From positions 202,617 to 266,616 of the forward strand of contig NZ_MLQR01000031.1 in the NCBI RefSeq assembly GCF_001866005.1: a stretch of DNA of 64,000 nucleotides. Reading direction: 5' to 3'. Below the pieces are notes generated by a model. That model had not been told where the DNA came from. It did not search any database and worked only from the letters and a program-made list of their open reading frames with translations. This DNA comes from Anaerobacillus alkalilacustris (GTDB taxonomy: Bacteria > Bacillota > Bacilli > Bacillales > Anaerobacillaceae). The translations under genes and the position numbers were made by a program. This document shows positions 8,837 through 17,209 of this stretch, piece by piece (positions within the stretch are counted from its first letter, which is position 1; every line of letters starts with the position of its first letter).

Positions 8837-9550
8837 TTATAAATGCTCGACTTCAACGGTAAGAACATAATCAATTTTTTTAATTAAATAATATATTTCT
8901 GTTGTATATTGTTTTTCTGGAGCAGAAAGGGTTAAATCGATTTGTTGATTTCCATTTTCGATATCTTTTATTTTTATATGTCTTATTTTAAGATCGCTCT
9001 TTTCCGTTTCGTTTAATCCATCACTTTTTTTCTCAATCGCTCTAATTAATTCTGTCATACGATAATTCGGCTCCATAACAACACGTACCGACACATCTCT
9101 TTGCCGTAATGCAGTTGGTCCTATTGATTTAACTACACTCGGTAAAAGGTTTACGGCTATGATTAAAAGAAAAACGGCAATCATCGCCGGAAAATAAAAT
9201 CCTGCACCAATAGCAATTCCTAAACCTGAAGCAGCCCATATCATCGCAGCACTCGTTAAACCAGAAATCACATCATTTTGTCTGCGTAAAATTACACCCG
9301 CTCCTAAAAAACCTACACCACTCACGATTTGAGCAGCTAATCGCATAGGATCCATGGCATTAAACGTAGGAGATGCGAAGTTATAAAAAGACTCAATTGA
9401 CACAATCGTGACTAAGCAACTTGCAACACAAATAACCATACTTGTTTTTAAGCCAAGTGGTTTATGTTTTAACTGACGATCGATACCAATTAACAATCCA
9501 AAAATAAGTGCAATACATAACTTCAATAATATTTCTTCTTTAAAAACCAT
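8837..9550 (-). CDS. MgtC/SapB family membrane protein
   Basis: A 237-residue protein. The first 130 residues hold four membrane segments with the family blocks LIFGLLIGIDRQLKHKPLGLKT, GVGFLGAGVILR and GLTSAAMIWAASGLGIAIGAG. The rest is a soluble ACT-like C-terminal domain (DVSVRVVMEPN onward). MgtC proteins are linked to growth in low Mg2+ and, in enterobacteria, to inhibition of the F-type ATPase. Its place behind an M-box riboswitch and in front of mgtE supports a Mg2+-starvation role. Start chosen at the ATG with GAGGGTG upstream. Confidence 0.93.
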   Translation of the reverse strand: MVFKEEILLKLCIALIFGLLIGIDRQLKHKPLGLKTSMVICVASCLVTIVSIESFYNFASPTFNAMDPMRLAAQIVSGVGFLGAGVILRRQNDVISGLTSAAMIWAASGLGIAIGAGFYFPAMIAVFLLIIAVNLLPSVVKSIGPTALRQRDVSVRVVMEPNYRMTELIRAIEKKSDGLNETEKSDLKIRHIKIKDIENGNQQIDLTLSAPEKQYTTEIYYLIKKIDYVLTVEVEHL

Positions 9551-9604
9551 GTTTTTTCACCCTCTTTAAACTTTAATAATATTTGTTAGCATACCCTAAA
9601 TAAG

Positions 9605-9640
9605 GAAAAAGGCACCTTCAACAAAAAGAAGGCGCCAAAA
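9605..9640 (-). terminator. Expression-platform terminator of the first M-box riboswitch
   Basis: On the minus strand GGCGCCTTC and GAAGGTGCC flank a short loop and are followed by TTTTTCC. It lies between the riboswitch aptamer and the mgtC start, where Mg2+-dependent termination would act. Confidence 0.88.
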
Positions 9641-9665
9641 ATTTTGAAAACACATATCTTCCATG

Positions 9666-9808
9666 TTGAGTTTTAGCACTGTGTGGCATAGGAAAATTCC
9701 AGCTACATTAAAAACTACCTTATTCGATAGTTCCTGTTGACCCATTGGCGTCTCTCGACATTTCTGGGCAGTAGCGTATCTCCAACACAGGAGCCTCACC
9801 TAACGAAG
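9666..9808 (-). ncRNA. M-box (ykoK-type) Mg2+ riboswitch upstream of mgtC-mgtE
   Basis: Minus strand reads TTAGGTGAGGCTCCTGTG, then TGGAGATACGCTACTGCCC, CGCCAATGGGTCAACAGGA, TTTTTAATGTAGCTGGA and CCTATGCCACACAGTGCTAA: the conserved core of the M-box in order. This class senses Mg2+ and terminates transcription when Mg2+ is plentiful. A near-identical aptamer precedes the second mgtE. Confidence 0.97.
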
Positions 9809-9816
9809 CAATTAAT

Positions 9817-11187
9817 CTATTGAGGTAAATAATCTAAAAGGGCTGTTGCAATTGAGAAGTATATAATTAAGCCCATAATATCATTTATCGTTGTAATAAA
9901 AGGACCCGAGGCAACCGCTGGATCAATATTAAGCTTTCTAATAATTAAAGGTACAGTCGCCCCAACCATCGTTGAAAAGCTTAGCGTAAAGAATAATGAT
10001 ACCCCTACAATTCCTGCTAAAATAAGTCCACCTTCAGGATAAACGAAAGGAACAACTATTAATAATGTAATCGCGCAAAATAACCCAAGTAATAAACCAG
10101 TTCCAAATTCACGTTTCAACATTTTTCCTATAGAGGAACTATCCACTGAACCTAAAGCTAAACCACGTACCACAACAGCTAAAGCTTGTGTACCCGTATT
10201 TCCAGCTGAATCCATAATTAATGGAATAAAAACAGCTAGAATGATTACTGCTTCAAGAGTTTCTTCGAATTCACCTATAACTCCAGCAGTAATAAGACCT
10301 AAAAACATTAACATAATAATCCAAGGTGCACGCTTTTTCGCTGCTGAAAACGAAGAGATATTTGCATCGATTGAACCACGCGTCGCTGAAATTTCTCCAA
10401 AATCTTCTTCTGTTTCTTCTTCAACAACGTCCATGATATCGTCAATAGTAATGATCCCAACAAGTTTCCCTTGAGCAGTAACAGGGATGGCTAAAAAGTC
10501 GTACTTTCTCATAACTCTAGCCACTTCTTCTTGGTCAGTATGTGTCTCCACTGATCTAACTCTAGTGAGCATTATTTCTTCAATTTTCTGTTCCAAAGGA
10601 GCTATAATTAAATCTCTTAAAGAAACTACGCCCACCAATTTTAATTGTTCATCAACAACATAAAGATAGTAAATCGTTTCCGCCTCTGGAGCCTCTAGTC
10701 GTAAGCGTCCCATAACATTAACAACCGTATCTGTTGACGAAACAGATATATACTCCGTTGTCATAATTGCTCCGGCTGTTTGGTCGTCATACTTTAATAG
10801 TTGGATAACCTCTTCAGCTTCTTCTTTTTTCATTTTACTTAGATAAAGTTCTTTTGTAGCTTCTGAAAGTTCCCCTAAGAAATCAGCGATATCATCATAT
10901 GGCATATTATTGATAACATCTATAGCATAATTTTGTTGTAATTCGGAAATATAAAGTTTTTGTTTATCAACTTCTAAACCTTGGAATATTTCTGCAAATT
11001 CCTCAGGTTTAACAAATTTATAAATAACACTTCTTTGCTTTTTTGTAACCGAATTTAATAAATCAATTTGATCAGTTGGATGTAATTCAAAAAATAACTC
11101 TCTAAAATCGGTCATATTCGTATCAACAAGTGTTTGAATAATTTGTTTCGTGTAATTCTCACGATTTTGTTGGTCTAATCTTACCAT
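9817..11187 (-). CDS. mgtE: Magnesium transporter MgtE, second copy
   Basis: A 456-residue protein with the same domain order as the copy at 7448-8812: MgtE_N helices, two CBS domains (TIYYLYVVDEQ, DFLAIPVTAQ), a link helix and five membrane segments with GNTGTQALAVVVRGLALG and ASGPFITTINDIMGL. The two copies are recognisably related but clearly diverged. Its own M-box leader and a 45-codon leader ORF lie upstream. Its stop sits just before the aptamer of the mgtC-mgtE unit, so the two Mg2+ units are in series on the same strand. Confidence 0.96.
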   Translation of the reverse strand: MVRLDQQNRENYTKQIIQTLVDTNMTDFRELFFELHPTDQIDLLNSVTKKQRSVIYKFVKPEEFAEIFQGLEVDKQKLYISELQQNYAIDVINNMPYDDIADFLGELSEATKELYLSKMKKEEAEEVIQLLKYDDQTAGAIMTTEYISVSSTDTVVNVMGRLRLEAPEAETIYYLYVVDEQLKLVGVVSLRDLIIAPLEQKIEEIMLTRVRSVETHTDQEEVARVMRKYDFLAIPVTAQGKLVGIITIDDIMDVVEEETEEDFGEISATRGSIDANISSFSAAKKRAPWIIMLMFLGLITAGVIGEFEETLEAVIILAVFIPLIMDSAGNTGTQALAVVVRGLALGSVDSSSIGKMLKREFGTGLLLGLFCAITLLIVVPFVYPEGGLILAGIVGVSLFFTLSFSTMVGATVPLIIRKLNIDPAVASGPFITTINDIMGLIIYFSIATALLDYLPQ

Positions 11188-11200
11188 GTTGGTTTCCCTC

Positions 11201-11338
11201 CTAGTAGGAATTCACCATACTTTGCATCTGGGATGTAGTAATGAAATTCCTCCTTATCTTTTTTGTAGTGTGTGTTACTCTAACATTAATTATGTTTAAG
11301 ATACTGTTTATCCTACTACTACTCGAGTCACTATCCAT
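11201..11338 (-). CDS. Possible 45-residue leader ORF between M-box and mgtE
   Basis: The minus strand has a strong ribosome site, AAAGGAGGTGGGGTA, directly before ATG 11338. The frame codes 45 residues (MDSDSSSSRINSILNIINVR, then HTTKKIRRNF) and stops at TAG 11201, whose bases overlap the AGGAGG ribosome site of mgtE 13 bases upstream of its start. It lies after the riboswitch terminator, so it is transcribed only on read-through. The layout resembles translated leader peptides upstream of enterobacterial mgtA or mgtC, but no sequence similarity is claimed. It could be a coupling ORF or chance. Confidence 0.5.
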   Translation of the reverse strand: MDSDSSSSRINSILNIINVRVTHTTKKIRRNFITTSQMQSMVNSY

Positions 11339-11364
11339 TACCCCACCTCCTTTTAAATCAAACA

Positions 11365-11399
11365 TAAAAAAACACCATCACAAATGAAGGTGTTTTTTG
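11365..11399 (-). terminator. Expression-platform terminator of the second M-box riboswitch
   Basis: Minus strand ACACCTTCA and TGATGGTGT form a stem with one mismatch, followed by TTTTTTTATG. It is positioned between the aptamer and the leader ORF of mgtE. Confidence 0.85.
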
Positions 11400-11457
11400 C
11401 ATGACAAAATAATATGTATTACCCAGGGCAACACAAAAAATCTTGATTTCCTCCATT

Positions 11458-11610
11458 CGTAGAGCTTTAGCACTGTGTGGCATAGGATAATCATCCAGCT
11501 ACATTAAAAACCACCTTAATTCGATGGTTTCTGTTGACCCATTGGCGTCTTTCGACGTTTTTGGGCAGCAGCATTTCTCCAACACAGGAGCCTCACCTAA
11601 CGAGGTATTT
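11458..11610 (-). ncRNA. M-box (ykoK-type) Mg2+ riboswitch upstream of mgtE
   Basis: It contains GTTAGGTGAGGCTCCTGTG, a GCTGCTGCCC core, GACGCCAATGGGTCAACAG, TTTTTAATGTAGCTGGATG and CCTATGCCACACAGTGCTAA on the minus strand. It matches the other copy at 9666-9808 in every conserved block. Confidence 0.97.
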
Positions 11611-11791
11611 AATTCTAAACTGAGGATAACGAAATAAATTATGTTTGTCAATAAAATTAACAATAATTATTTCATTTTTTTGTGAATATTTACTAAACTT
11701 TAGGAGGTATTGAGAAGGTTTTACATGTAGGTAAACTTGTACTAGTTGGAATAATTCTCATACTATATCTACTTGAACGCCATTTCTAATA

Positions 11792-11892
11792 TAAAGCTGA
11801 ACTTCAATCAGTGGTTTTTTCCTTCATCCCACCTTTTGATTTTCTTAAGTTTTGAGGCGGGAGTCTTACTTCCCCTTAAAAGTGGGATAAAG
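11792..11892 (+). repeat. Dispersed repeat family R, medium copy
   Basis: Starts AAAGCTGAACTTCAATCAGT, contains TTTCTTAAGTTTTGAGG and ends CCCTTAAAAGTGGGATAAA. Apart from this element and the riboswitch parts, the 800 bases between 11339 and 12139 show no gene. Confidence 0.8.
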
Positions 11893-12139
11893 CGATTTAT
11901 GGAGGATTAGGATTTATTGTACCGAAAAAAGAAAACACTATTTCTAAGCGGTGCATAAAAAGCGACTTTTTTTTACACATTAAGTAATCCTTCGGTAAAT
12001 TTATTATTATACCCAAGGATTTTATACTTAATCTTTGAAAGTGAAAAATTCATATGTTAGACACATCAGAAAAAATGTCTGCTCTTTACAGAATTAATAA
12101 CGAAAATAAGGAAAAATTAATTCAGGGAGGTGATACATT

Positions 12140-12298
12140 ATGGCGAACAAGAAACTTAATCGCAATAAACAAAATAATAATGTTAACGATAATAACGATA
12201 ACAATCTCGACCTTAACATTGATGATGTAAATACTGAGTTCTCTAATGAAAACGATGCTCAGGATTTAACAAATTGTAAAAATAACAACAATTGTTAA
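12140..12298 (+). CDS. Asn-rich small protein, divergent gamma-type SASP-like
   Basis: A 52-residue ORF with a perfect ribosome site (AGGGAGGTGATAC) before ATG 12140. About 40 per cent of residues are Asn. The N-terminus MANKKLNRNKQ and the internal TEFSNENDAQD recall gamma-type small acid-soluble spore proteins, which start MAN and contain TEFASETNAQ. It differs from these in having two cysteines near the C-terminus and only one such repeat. A strong terminator follows, so it is a monocistronic unit like ssp genes. Spore location is inference. Confidence 0.65.
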   Translation: MANKKLNRNKQNNNVNDNNDNNLDLNIDDVNTEFSNENDAQDLTNCKNNNNC

Positions 12299-12342
12299 GA
12301 GTGGTCTAATCAAAAGCCTCTCACTTTTAATATTAAAAAAAT

Positions 12343-12374
12343 AAAGCACATTCGAAGTTGAATGTGCTTTTTTT
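12343..12374 (+). terminator. Rho-independent terminator
   Basis: AAAGCACATTC and GAATGTGCTTT form an 11-bp stem with a 6-base loop and a T-run. It ends the SASP-like unit and may also serve the minus-strand SDR gene. Confidence 0.9.
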
Positions 12375-12410
12375 CCTCGCCATAAATTAACTACGTTTAT
12401 GAGTACGCAT

Positions 12411-13127
12411 TTATGGATTTGTTGACCAAAGTCCCGCCGATTTAATAAAGATTCGAGGGTGTAATTTTAATTGGGCAACCATATACTCAGCTAAATCTTC
12501 CGGTTGCATAACTTTTTCTGGATTACCGTCCGTTAGATTTTCTTTAAATGCTAATTCTGTGGCAACTGTGCTTGGCGTTAGTGCAGAAACACGAATTTTA
12601 TGCTTGCGAACTTCTAATGCCAACGATTCAGTAAGACCTAGCAAACCAAATTTCGAAGCACTATATGCACTAGTGACAGGTGCACCTTTTTGCCCAGCAG
12701 TTGATGAAATATTAATGATGTCACCACCATTTTTCTCAATTAATTGTGGGAGAACTGTACGAGTTACATAATAGACTCCCAATAAATTAACATCTATCAT
12801 ATTTTTCCATTCTTCTGGAGATAACTCCAAAAACGGACCAAATTTCCCTATTCCAGCATTGTTAATTAAAATATCCGCAGACCCAAGTTTTTCCGTAAGT
12901 TGTTCGATAGCTCTCTCTACTTGTTCTAAAGAGGATACATCAGCCTTTGCGAACTTAACTTCTCCACCAAATGTTTCAATTTCATTTGTAACTTCAATAA
13001 GATCAGTTTCTGTTCTTGCTAATAATCCTACTTTAACACCTTCCTTAGCTAAGGCAATGGCCGTAGCTCTCCCTATTCCTTTTCCGGCCCCAGTAATAAA
13101 TGCTACTTTTCCATTTAACGATTGCAC
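12411..13127 (-). CDS. SDR family oxidoreductase (FabG-like)
   Basis: A 238-residue classical short-chain dehydrogenase/reductase. The Rossmann motif [10 protein letters not shown] is at residues 13-22, NNAG near 89, the catalytic Ser in INISSTAG near 142 and YSASK near 155. The family transfers hydride between NAD(P)H and alcohols or ketones; the motif set fits 3-oxoacyl-ACP reductase-like members, but substrate cannot be read from the sequence. The C-terminus ([17 protein letters not shown]) matches a Bacillus subgroup usually annotated as 3-ketoacyl-ACP reductase. No fatty-acid genes lie next to it. Confidence 0.92.
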   Translation of the reverse strand: MQSLNGKVAFITGAGKGIGRATAIALAKEGVKVGLLARTETDLIEVTNEIETFGGEVKFAKADVSSLEQVERAIEQLTEKLGSADILINNAGIGKFGPFLELSPEEWKNMIDVNLLGVYYVTRTVLPQLIEKNGGDIINISSTAGQKGAPVTSAYSASKFGLLGLTESLALEVRKHKIRVSALTPSTVATELAFKENLTDGNPEKVMQPEDLAEYMVAQLKLHPRIFIKSAGLWSTNP

Positions 13128-13204
13128 TAATTTTCAAACCCCTTTCAACTATGTAAAATACTTCCACATTCTATATTTTTTTCAAAACCGTGTCAAAAAA
13201 ATTG

Positions 13205-13372
13205 TAACAAGAAAAGCGCAAGGCGCCCGCTTATCGGCGACAAACACTGGAAGACCTGCTCGTAGCGGTCGGTTTTTGACCGAAAGAGAAGGTCTGAAGT
13301 GATCGAGCCGATGGCGCCTGGAGCTGGACAGTTTCCAAGTTAGAAATTTATAAATTCTGATTATAAAAAAAA
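13205..13372 (+). repeat. Dispersed repeat family A, diverged copy
   Basis: It opens AAGAAAAGCGCAAGGCGCC and closes GACAGTTTCCAAGTTAGAAA with the TTTATAAATTCTGATTATA tail. The middle differs from other copies and contains GGTCGGTTTTTGACC, a small hairpin. It fills much of the gap 13128-13507. Confidence 0.75.
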
Positions 13373-13507
13373 TAACATACATTTTAAGTTTATGTTACTT
13401 GAATTCTCTATTGAAAAAGCACATACGTTGGGTTGGAATCGAATTATGGGTTTTCCTTTCTTATTTTAGGGAATTATGTAAGTAAGTTAATCCAGGAGGT
13501 GATTTCT

Positions 13508-13663
13508 TTGCATCAATTAAAGGATAGTCTTTTGTTGGATAGTTATATAAAAGCTAAGGAACTAAATCTGGATGCAGAATTCATTGCTATTTTAAGAAAA
13601 GAGATATTGAGGAGGGGTTTAACCTTATTAGAAAATAAACAAAATAAACGTTCAACATCATAA
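13508..13663 (+). CDS. sda: Sporulation histidine kinase inhibitor Sda
   Basis: A 51-residue protein starting at TTG 13508, chosen because CCAGGAGGTGATT lies at ideal distance; the frame is open further upstream without a good ribosome site. The sequence LKDSLLLDSYIKAKELNLD followed by EFIAILRKEILRRGL is the helical hairpin of Sda. Sda binds the dimerisation domain of KinA and blocks phosphorelay entry when DNA replication is impaired, delaying sporulation. In B. subtilis the gene is induced by DnaA; no DnaA-box cluster is obvious here. Length and pattern leave little doubt. Confidence 0.9.
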   Translation: MHQLKDSLLLDSYIKAKELNLDAEFIAILRKEILRRGLTLLENKQNKRSTS

Positions 13664-13753
13664 TACATCCTTTTTATGTAAACTGCACAAAATATGTATA
13701 TCCTATTTCTATACACACATACTATTACCAACTTTATTAAGGAGGTAATTGTA

Positions 13754-13948
13754 ATGACACAGAGAAACAACAGTTCAAATCAACTTTTAGTACCTGGAGT
13801 TCAGCAAGCCCTCGATCAAATGAAGTATGAAATTGCACAAGAATTTGGAGTTCAACTTGGACCTGATACAACCTCTCGTTCCAACGGCTCAGTTGGTGGA
13901 GAAATTACGAAACGCCTTGTACAAATGGCTCAACAACAATTACATTAA
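13754..13948 (+). CDS. Alpha/beta-type small acid-soluble spore protein
   Basis: A 64-residue protein starting at ATG 13754 behind AAGGAGGTAATTG. It shows the two family blocks: the N-terminal [20 protein letters not shown], and [20 protein letters not shown] at the C-terminus. These proteins coat spore DNA, protect it from UV and heat, and are cleaved by the GPR protease at a site with Glu-Phe, here EFGVQLG. It is expressed in the forespore under sigma-G in characterised bacilli. It is downstream of sda in the same direction with a 90-base gap, so probably a separate unit. Confidence 0.95.
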   Translation: MTQRNNSSNQLLVPGVQQALDQMKYEIAQEFGVQLGPDTTSRSNGSVGGEITKRLVQMAQQQLH

Positions 13949-14033
13949 GTATAACTTAAATAAAGAGTTTAGGTTTTCCTTCCTCCTAATTCTCTTAGGT
14001 CCTAATGACCTTTTAACAAGAAAAAGTTTTTTA

Positions 14034-14244
14034 AAAGCTGAACTACAATCAGTGGGGGGGCTTTCATTCCACACTGATTGTTCGTTTAACTTATACCACC
14101 AGCCATAAGTATAACAAATCATCAGCTTTCGCTGACGAAAGTTATACTTTATCGGACCTTTTGGAACAGTTAATTCCCCACCTAAACTTTTCGATTTTCT
14201 TAAGTTTTGAAGGGGGGGCTTACTGCTTTTAAGAGTGGGATAAA
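14034..14244 (+). repeat. Dispersed repeat family R, long copy with two hairpins
   Basis: From AAAGCTGAACTACAATCAGT to AAGAGTGGGATAAAG. The first hairpin pairs ACAATCAGTG with CACTGATTGT; a second region holds CATCAGCTTTCGCTGACGAA. The TTTTCTTAAGTTTTGAAGG block precedes the right end, as in other copies. Confidence 0.8.
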
Positions 14245-14245
14245 G

Positions 14246-14285
14246 GAAAAGAGGCTGTCTTGATTTAAACAGACAGCCTCTTTCA
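14246..14285. terminator. Bidirectional terminator
   Basis: GAGGCTGTCT at 14251-14260 pairs with AGACAGCCTC at 14271-14280, with A-rich and T-rich flanks. It can end transcription of the aldo/keto reductase gene on the minus strand. Confidence 0.88.
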
Positions 14286-14326
14286 TTACGTATTCTTACC
14301 CTAACTATATTTCGATCACCTCTAAA

Positions 14327-15304
14327 TTAAGGCATCAACTTCCCACGTGAAGCTACATATAGAGAATACCATTCATCTCTTGTCATAAGCTGTGATTGTC
14401 TTGTAGCATCTTCGCAATTTTTTATCCTAGTTTCATTAGCTGAACCAATTACTGGCTGAATAAGAGCTGGATGTCTCATTAGCCAACCGAGAACTATCGC
14501 TTCCATTGTCGTTTCCTTATTTTCGGCCATTTCTTTGACTAATTGTTTCGTCTGTAAATAAGATTCCGTTGCATTCTCTACCTCTTTTCCTGAGTAGATA
14601 CCTTTTGCTAACGGCCCCCAAGCTTGGATTTGAATATTTTCCAATCGACAATGTTCGATAATTCCATCAGAAAAGTTATACTGAGTTCCTGAACTTTGAT
14701 TTACTAAAACTCCTTGCTCTAACCAGTCTAGCTTATGTAAATTCATTTCTAGTTGATTTACGACAATCGGCGAAGAACAATAAGATTGTAATAACTTCAT
14801 TTGGGCAACATTCATATTAGAAACCCCAAAATTTCGAACCTTGCCTGACTTCTCTAAAATCTCGAAAGTATCAGCTACTTCATCGGGTTCAATTAATGGA
14901 TCTGGACGATGTAGTAATAATATGTCTAAGTATTCAACACCAAGTCTCGCCAGTATTTCATCAACAGAGTTTATGATATGCTCAGTTGAAAAATCATAAC
15001 GGTTTGGAAGTTCACCTTCTGGAAAGCGAATCCCACATTTCGATTGAAGAACGATTTGTTCTCTTAATTGTGGTCTACGTTTTAATACCTCCCCAAAAAC
15101 CTGCTCCGCTTTACCAAATGTGTAGATATCAGCATGATCAAACATGGTTATCCCAATTGAAAGAGCCGCATCAATTGCTTTTTCTGCATGGATAATATCT
15201 TCCTCAGTTATACCATTTTGATTCCAACCGCCACCTAAACCCATACACCCAAACACGAGACGACTGTTTGAAATCTTTCTTTTTTGTAACGGCATTACCT
15301 TCAT
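14327..15304 (-). CDS. Aldo/keto reductase (YcsN-like)
   Basis: A 325-residue aldo/keto reductase. The (beta/alpha)8 catalytic set is visible: Asp and Tyr in FDHADIYTFGKAE (residues 56-68), Lys in LQSKCGIRF near 88 and His in LLLHRPDPL near 131. GVSNMNVAQ and IVVNQLEMNLH also match the family. Such proteins reduce carbonyls with NADPH; the subgroup with FGCMGLGGGWN near the start is like B. subtilis YcsN, whose substrate is not known. It stands alone between repeat elements. Confidence 0.93.
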   Translation of the reverse strand: MKVMPLQKRKISNSRLVFGCMGLGGGWNQNGITEEDIIHAEKAIDAALSIGITMFDHADIYTFGKAEQVFGEVLKRRPQLREQIVLQSKCGIRFPEGELPNRYDFSTEHIINSVDEILARLGVEYLDILLLHRPDPLIEPDEVADTFEILEKSGKVRNFGVSNMNVAQMKLLQSYCSSPIVVNQLEMNLHKLDWLEQGVLVNQSSGTQYNFSDGIIEHCRLENIQIQAWGPLAKGIYSGKEVENATESYLQTKQLVKEMAENKETTMEAIVLGWLMRHPALIQPVIGSANETRIKNCEDATRQSQLMTRDEWYSLYVASRGKLMP

Positions 15305-15477
15305 ACTTATCCCACCTTAATATAGAATGTTATTTTACCTTTACAAAAATAGTATAACTCTAAATATGGGATCAACTCTAGGCAAATAGGAAACTTTTTC
15401 TATTTGATTGAATTTCATAATTCCAGAAATCCAACAACATCAAACTATTAAATATCTTAGGTGCATAAAATCTTATT

Positions 15478-15627
15478 ATAAAGCTGAACTTCAATCAGTG
15501 GGGGGTTCCTTCATTAACTAATCATCAGCTCTCACTGATGAAAGATATTCTATTTCGGACCTTTATCGCCCACCTCAATTTTCTTAAGTTTTGAATTTGG
15601 ACTACTGCCTATTATGAGTGGGATGAA
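15478..15627 (+). repeat. Dispersed repeat family R, long copy
   Basis: It starts AAGCTGAACTTCAATCAGTG, carries CATCAGCTCTCACTGATGAA and TTTTCTTAAGTTTTGAA, and ends ATGAGTGGGATGAAATAAA. The rest of the 15305-15902 gap shows no other feature apart from the leader of the GNAT gene. Confidence 0.78.
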
Positions 15628-15902
15628 ATAAATTATTTTAGTGTCAAAAACTATAGCAATTAAAATAAAAGGGTGCACATTTCTTGTTAAAGTAGAGTGG
15701 AGAAGATAAGATAGCATTAAATAAATATACTCTTGTTAATGTAATAAGTTCATTTTAAAGTCTCCCCCTCATCAATTAGTAACTATTTTTCAACGACAGC
15801 TAGTTGAAAGCGTAACCACACCACTAAATATAGTACCTTGAAATTATGTATGATGAAATCCATTCATGTACTGAAAAATTACCAAAGGAGAGTTGTTAAA
15901 TA

Positions 15903-16421
15903 ATGGTAGATAAAAAATTCATTATTAGAGAGGCTAAAAAGGAAGATGCAAGCCAACTAATTGAGTTAATAAAGACAATTGCTAACGAATCAAAATTCCT
16001 TACATTTGCTGAGGGAGAGTTTAACACAACTGTTGAGGAAGAAGAAGACATAATTGAAATGAGTCTTCAAGATCATACAAGTTTATTTTTAGTTGCTGAA
16101 ATCAGTGGAAAAATTGTTGGTAATTTATACTTTTCTTCAGGCACTAGATCAAAAACAATCCATTTCGGAAAATTTGGAGTAAGTGTGAAAAAAGCATACT
16201 GGAGATTAGGAATCGCTAAAAAAATGATGTTCTTTTTGATAGATTGGGCAAAAACAAATAAGATTACTAGAAAAATCAACTTGGAAGTTCATGAGGAGAA
16301 TATCAATGCCATTCATTTATACGAAAAATTAGGTTTTGTTGTCGAAGGAAAAATTTCGAGATATTTTTGCGAAAAGCATACGTTTCACAGTGCAATAATC
16401 ATGGGATTGGAGATAGATTAA
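15903..16421 (+). CDS. GNAT family N-acetyltransferase
   Basis: A 172-residue GNAT protein. The acetyl-CoA binding motif A appears as VKKAYWRLGIAKKMMFFLIDWAK (residues about 98-120), followed by the motif B segment LEVHEENINAIHLYEKLGFVVEGK. GNAT enzymes move an acetyl group from acetyl-CoA to an amine; the FVVEGKISRYF ending resembles Rim-like or small-molecule members, but the substrate cannot be assigned. AAAGGAGAGTTG precedes ATG 15903. A degenerate scrap of family A repeat follows at about 16450-16510. Confidence 0.92.
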   Translation: MVDKKFIIREAKKEDASQLIELIKTIANESKFLTFAEGEFNTTVEEEEDIIEMSLQDHTSLFLVAEISGKIVGNLYFSSGTRSKTIHFGKFGVSVKKAYWRLGIAKKMMFFLIDWAKTNKITRKINLEVHEENINAIHLYEKLGFVVEGKISRYFCEKHTFHSAIIMGLEID

Positions 16422-16621
16422 TAGGCGCTATCTTTCAAAGAAGTTAGAAGTCCCGAGCTAGTCGGTGCTGAAGATGACAGTTTTCCAACTTTTAAAATTT
16501 TATAACCCTTTCATTTCATAACATACTCAAAAATATGCTATTTATCTACTCTTCTTGTCCAATCAAATTCGAATTAAGTCGATAAAATATAGTATCACTT
16601 TGAAATAGAAAGGAGATTAGT

Positions 16622-17023
16622 ATGTTGATAGCTGATAAAATTATTTTGACAGGGTTAAAACAGTTGAATAAGCCTTACGTTTTTAACTCTCCCTCATTAC
16701 AAACAAAAACCTTTGATTGCAGTTCTTTTATTCAATATATTTTTAGAGAAAACGGAATTGTTCTTCCTCGAAATTCACGCGAACAATATAAAGCTGGAGT
16801 AAAAATAACTGTTTCTAACATAAAAAAAGGAGACTTATTATTTTTTACAACCAAAAATAGAAGACACAGAAAAGGAATTGAAAAAATAGGTCATGTTGCT
16901 ATATATCTAGGATACAATCAAATACTTCACACTCACCGAAAAGGAAAAAAGGTAGTAATTTCTGACTTAGATCCTTACTGGAAAAAAGTATTAGTAGGAG
17001 CAACTCGAGTTATTTCACAATAA
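16622..17023 (+). CDS. NlpC/P60 (C40) peptidase-like protein without signal peptide
   Basis: A 133-residue single-domain NlpC/P60 protein. The catalytic triad is visible: Cys in FDCSSFIQYIF (near residue 29), His in IGHVAIYLG (near 88) and a second His in ILHTHRKGK. Family enzymes cut the gamma-D-Glu to diamino acid bond in peptidoglycan peptides. There is no signal peptide, SH3 or LysM domain, so it may act in the cytoplasm or mother cell, for example on recycled or spore wall material. AAAGGAGATTAG precedes ATG. A hairpin terminator follows immediately. Confidence 0.88.
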   Translation: MLIADKIILTGLKQLNKPYVFNSPSLQTKTFDCSSFIQYIFRENGIVLPRNSREQYKAGVKITVSNIKKGDLLFFTTKNRRHRKGIEKIGHVAIYLGYNQILHTHRKGKKVVISDLDPYWKKVLVGATRVISQ

Positions 17024-17050
17024 AAGCTCACCTTAATTGATGAGCTTTTA
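17022..17050 (+). terminator. Rho-independent terminator of the NlpC/P60 gene
   Basis: AAAAGCTCA and TGAGCTTTTA form a stem that begins at the stop codon; TTTATTT follows. Confidence 0.85.
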
Positions 17051-17209
17051 TTTAAAGTGAACTACTCACTACTTAACTTCTGACGAAATTTGAAGTGGGA
17101 GACTTCTTTCGGAGAACCGTTAAAGCACAAACTCCATCTTAAAACTTAAATTGGAAACATTCTGGATGTGAAGAAGGTAACCTCTATGGCTAGAAGTTAA
17201 GGATTCATA

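Noticed and set aside
9596..9799. 67-residue open frame on the minus strand
   Set aside because: It lies entirely in the first M-box riboswitch and its terminator; the reading frame is a by-product of the RNA.
13182..13382. 66-residue open frame on the minus strand
   Set aside because: It lies in a dispersed repeat of family A.
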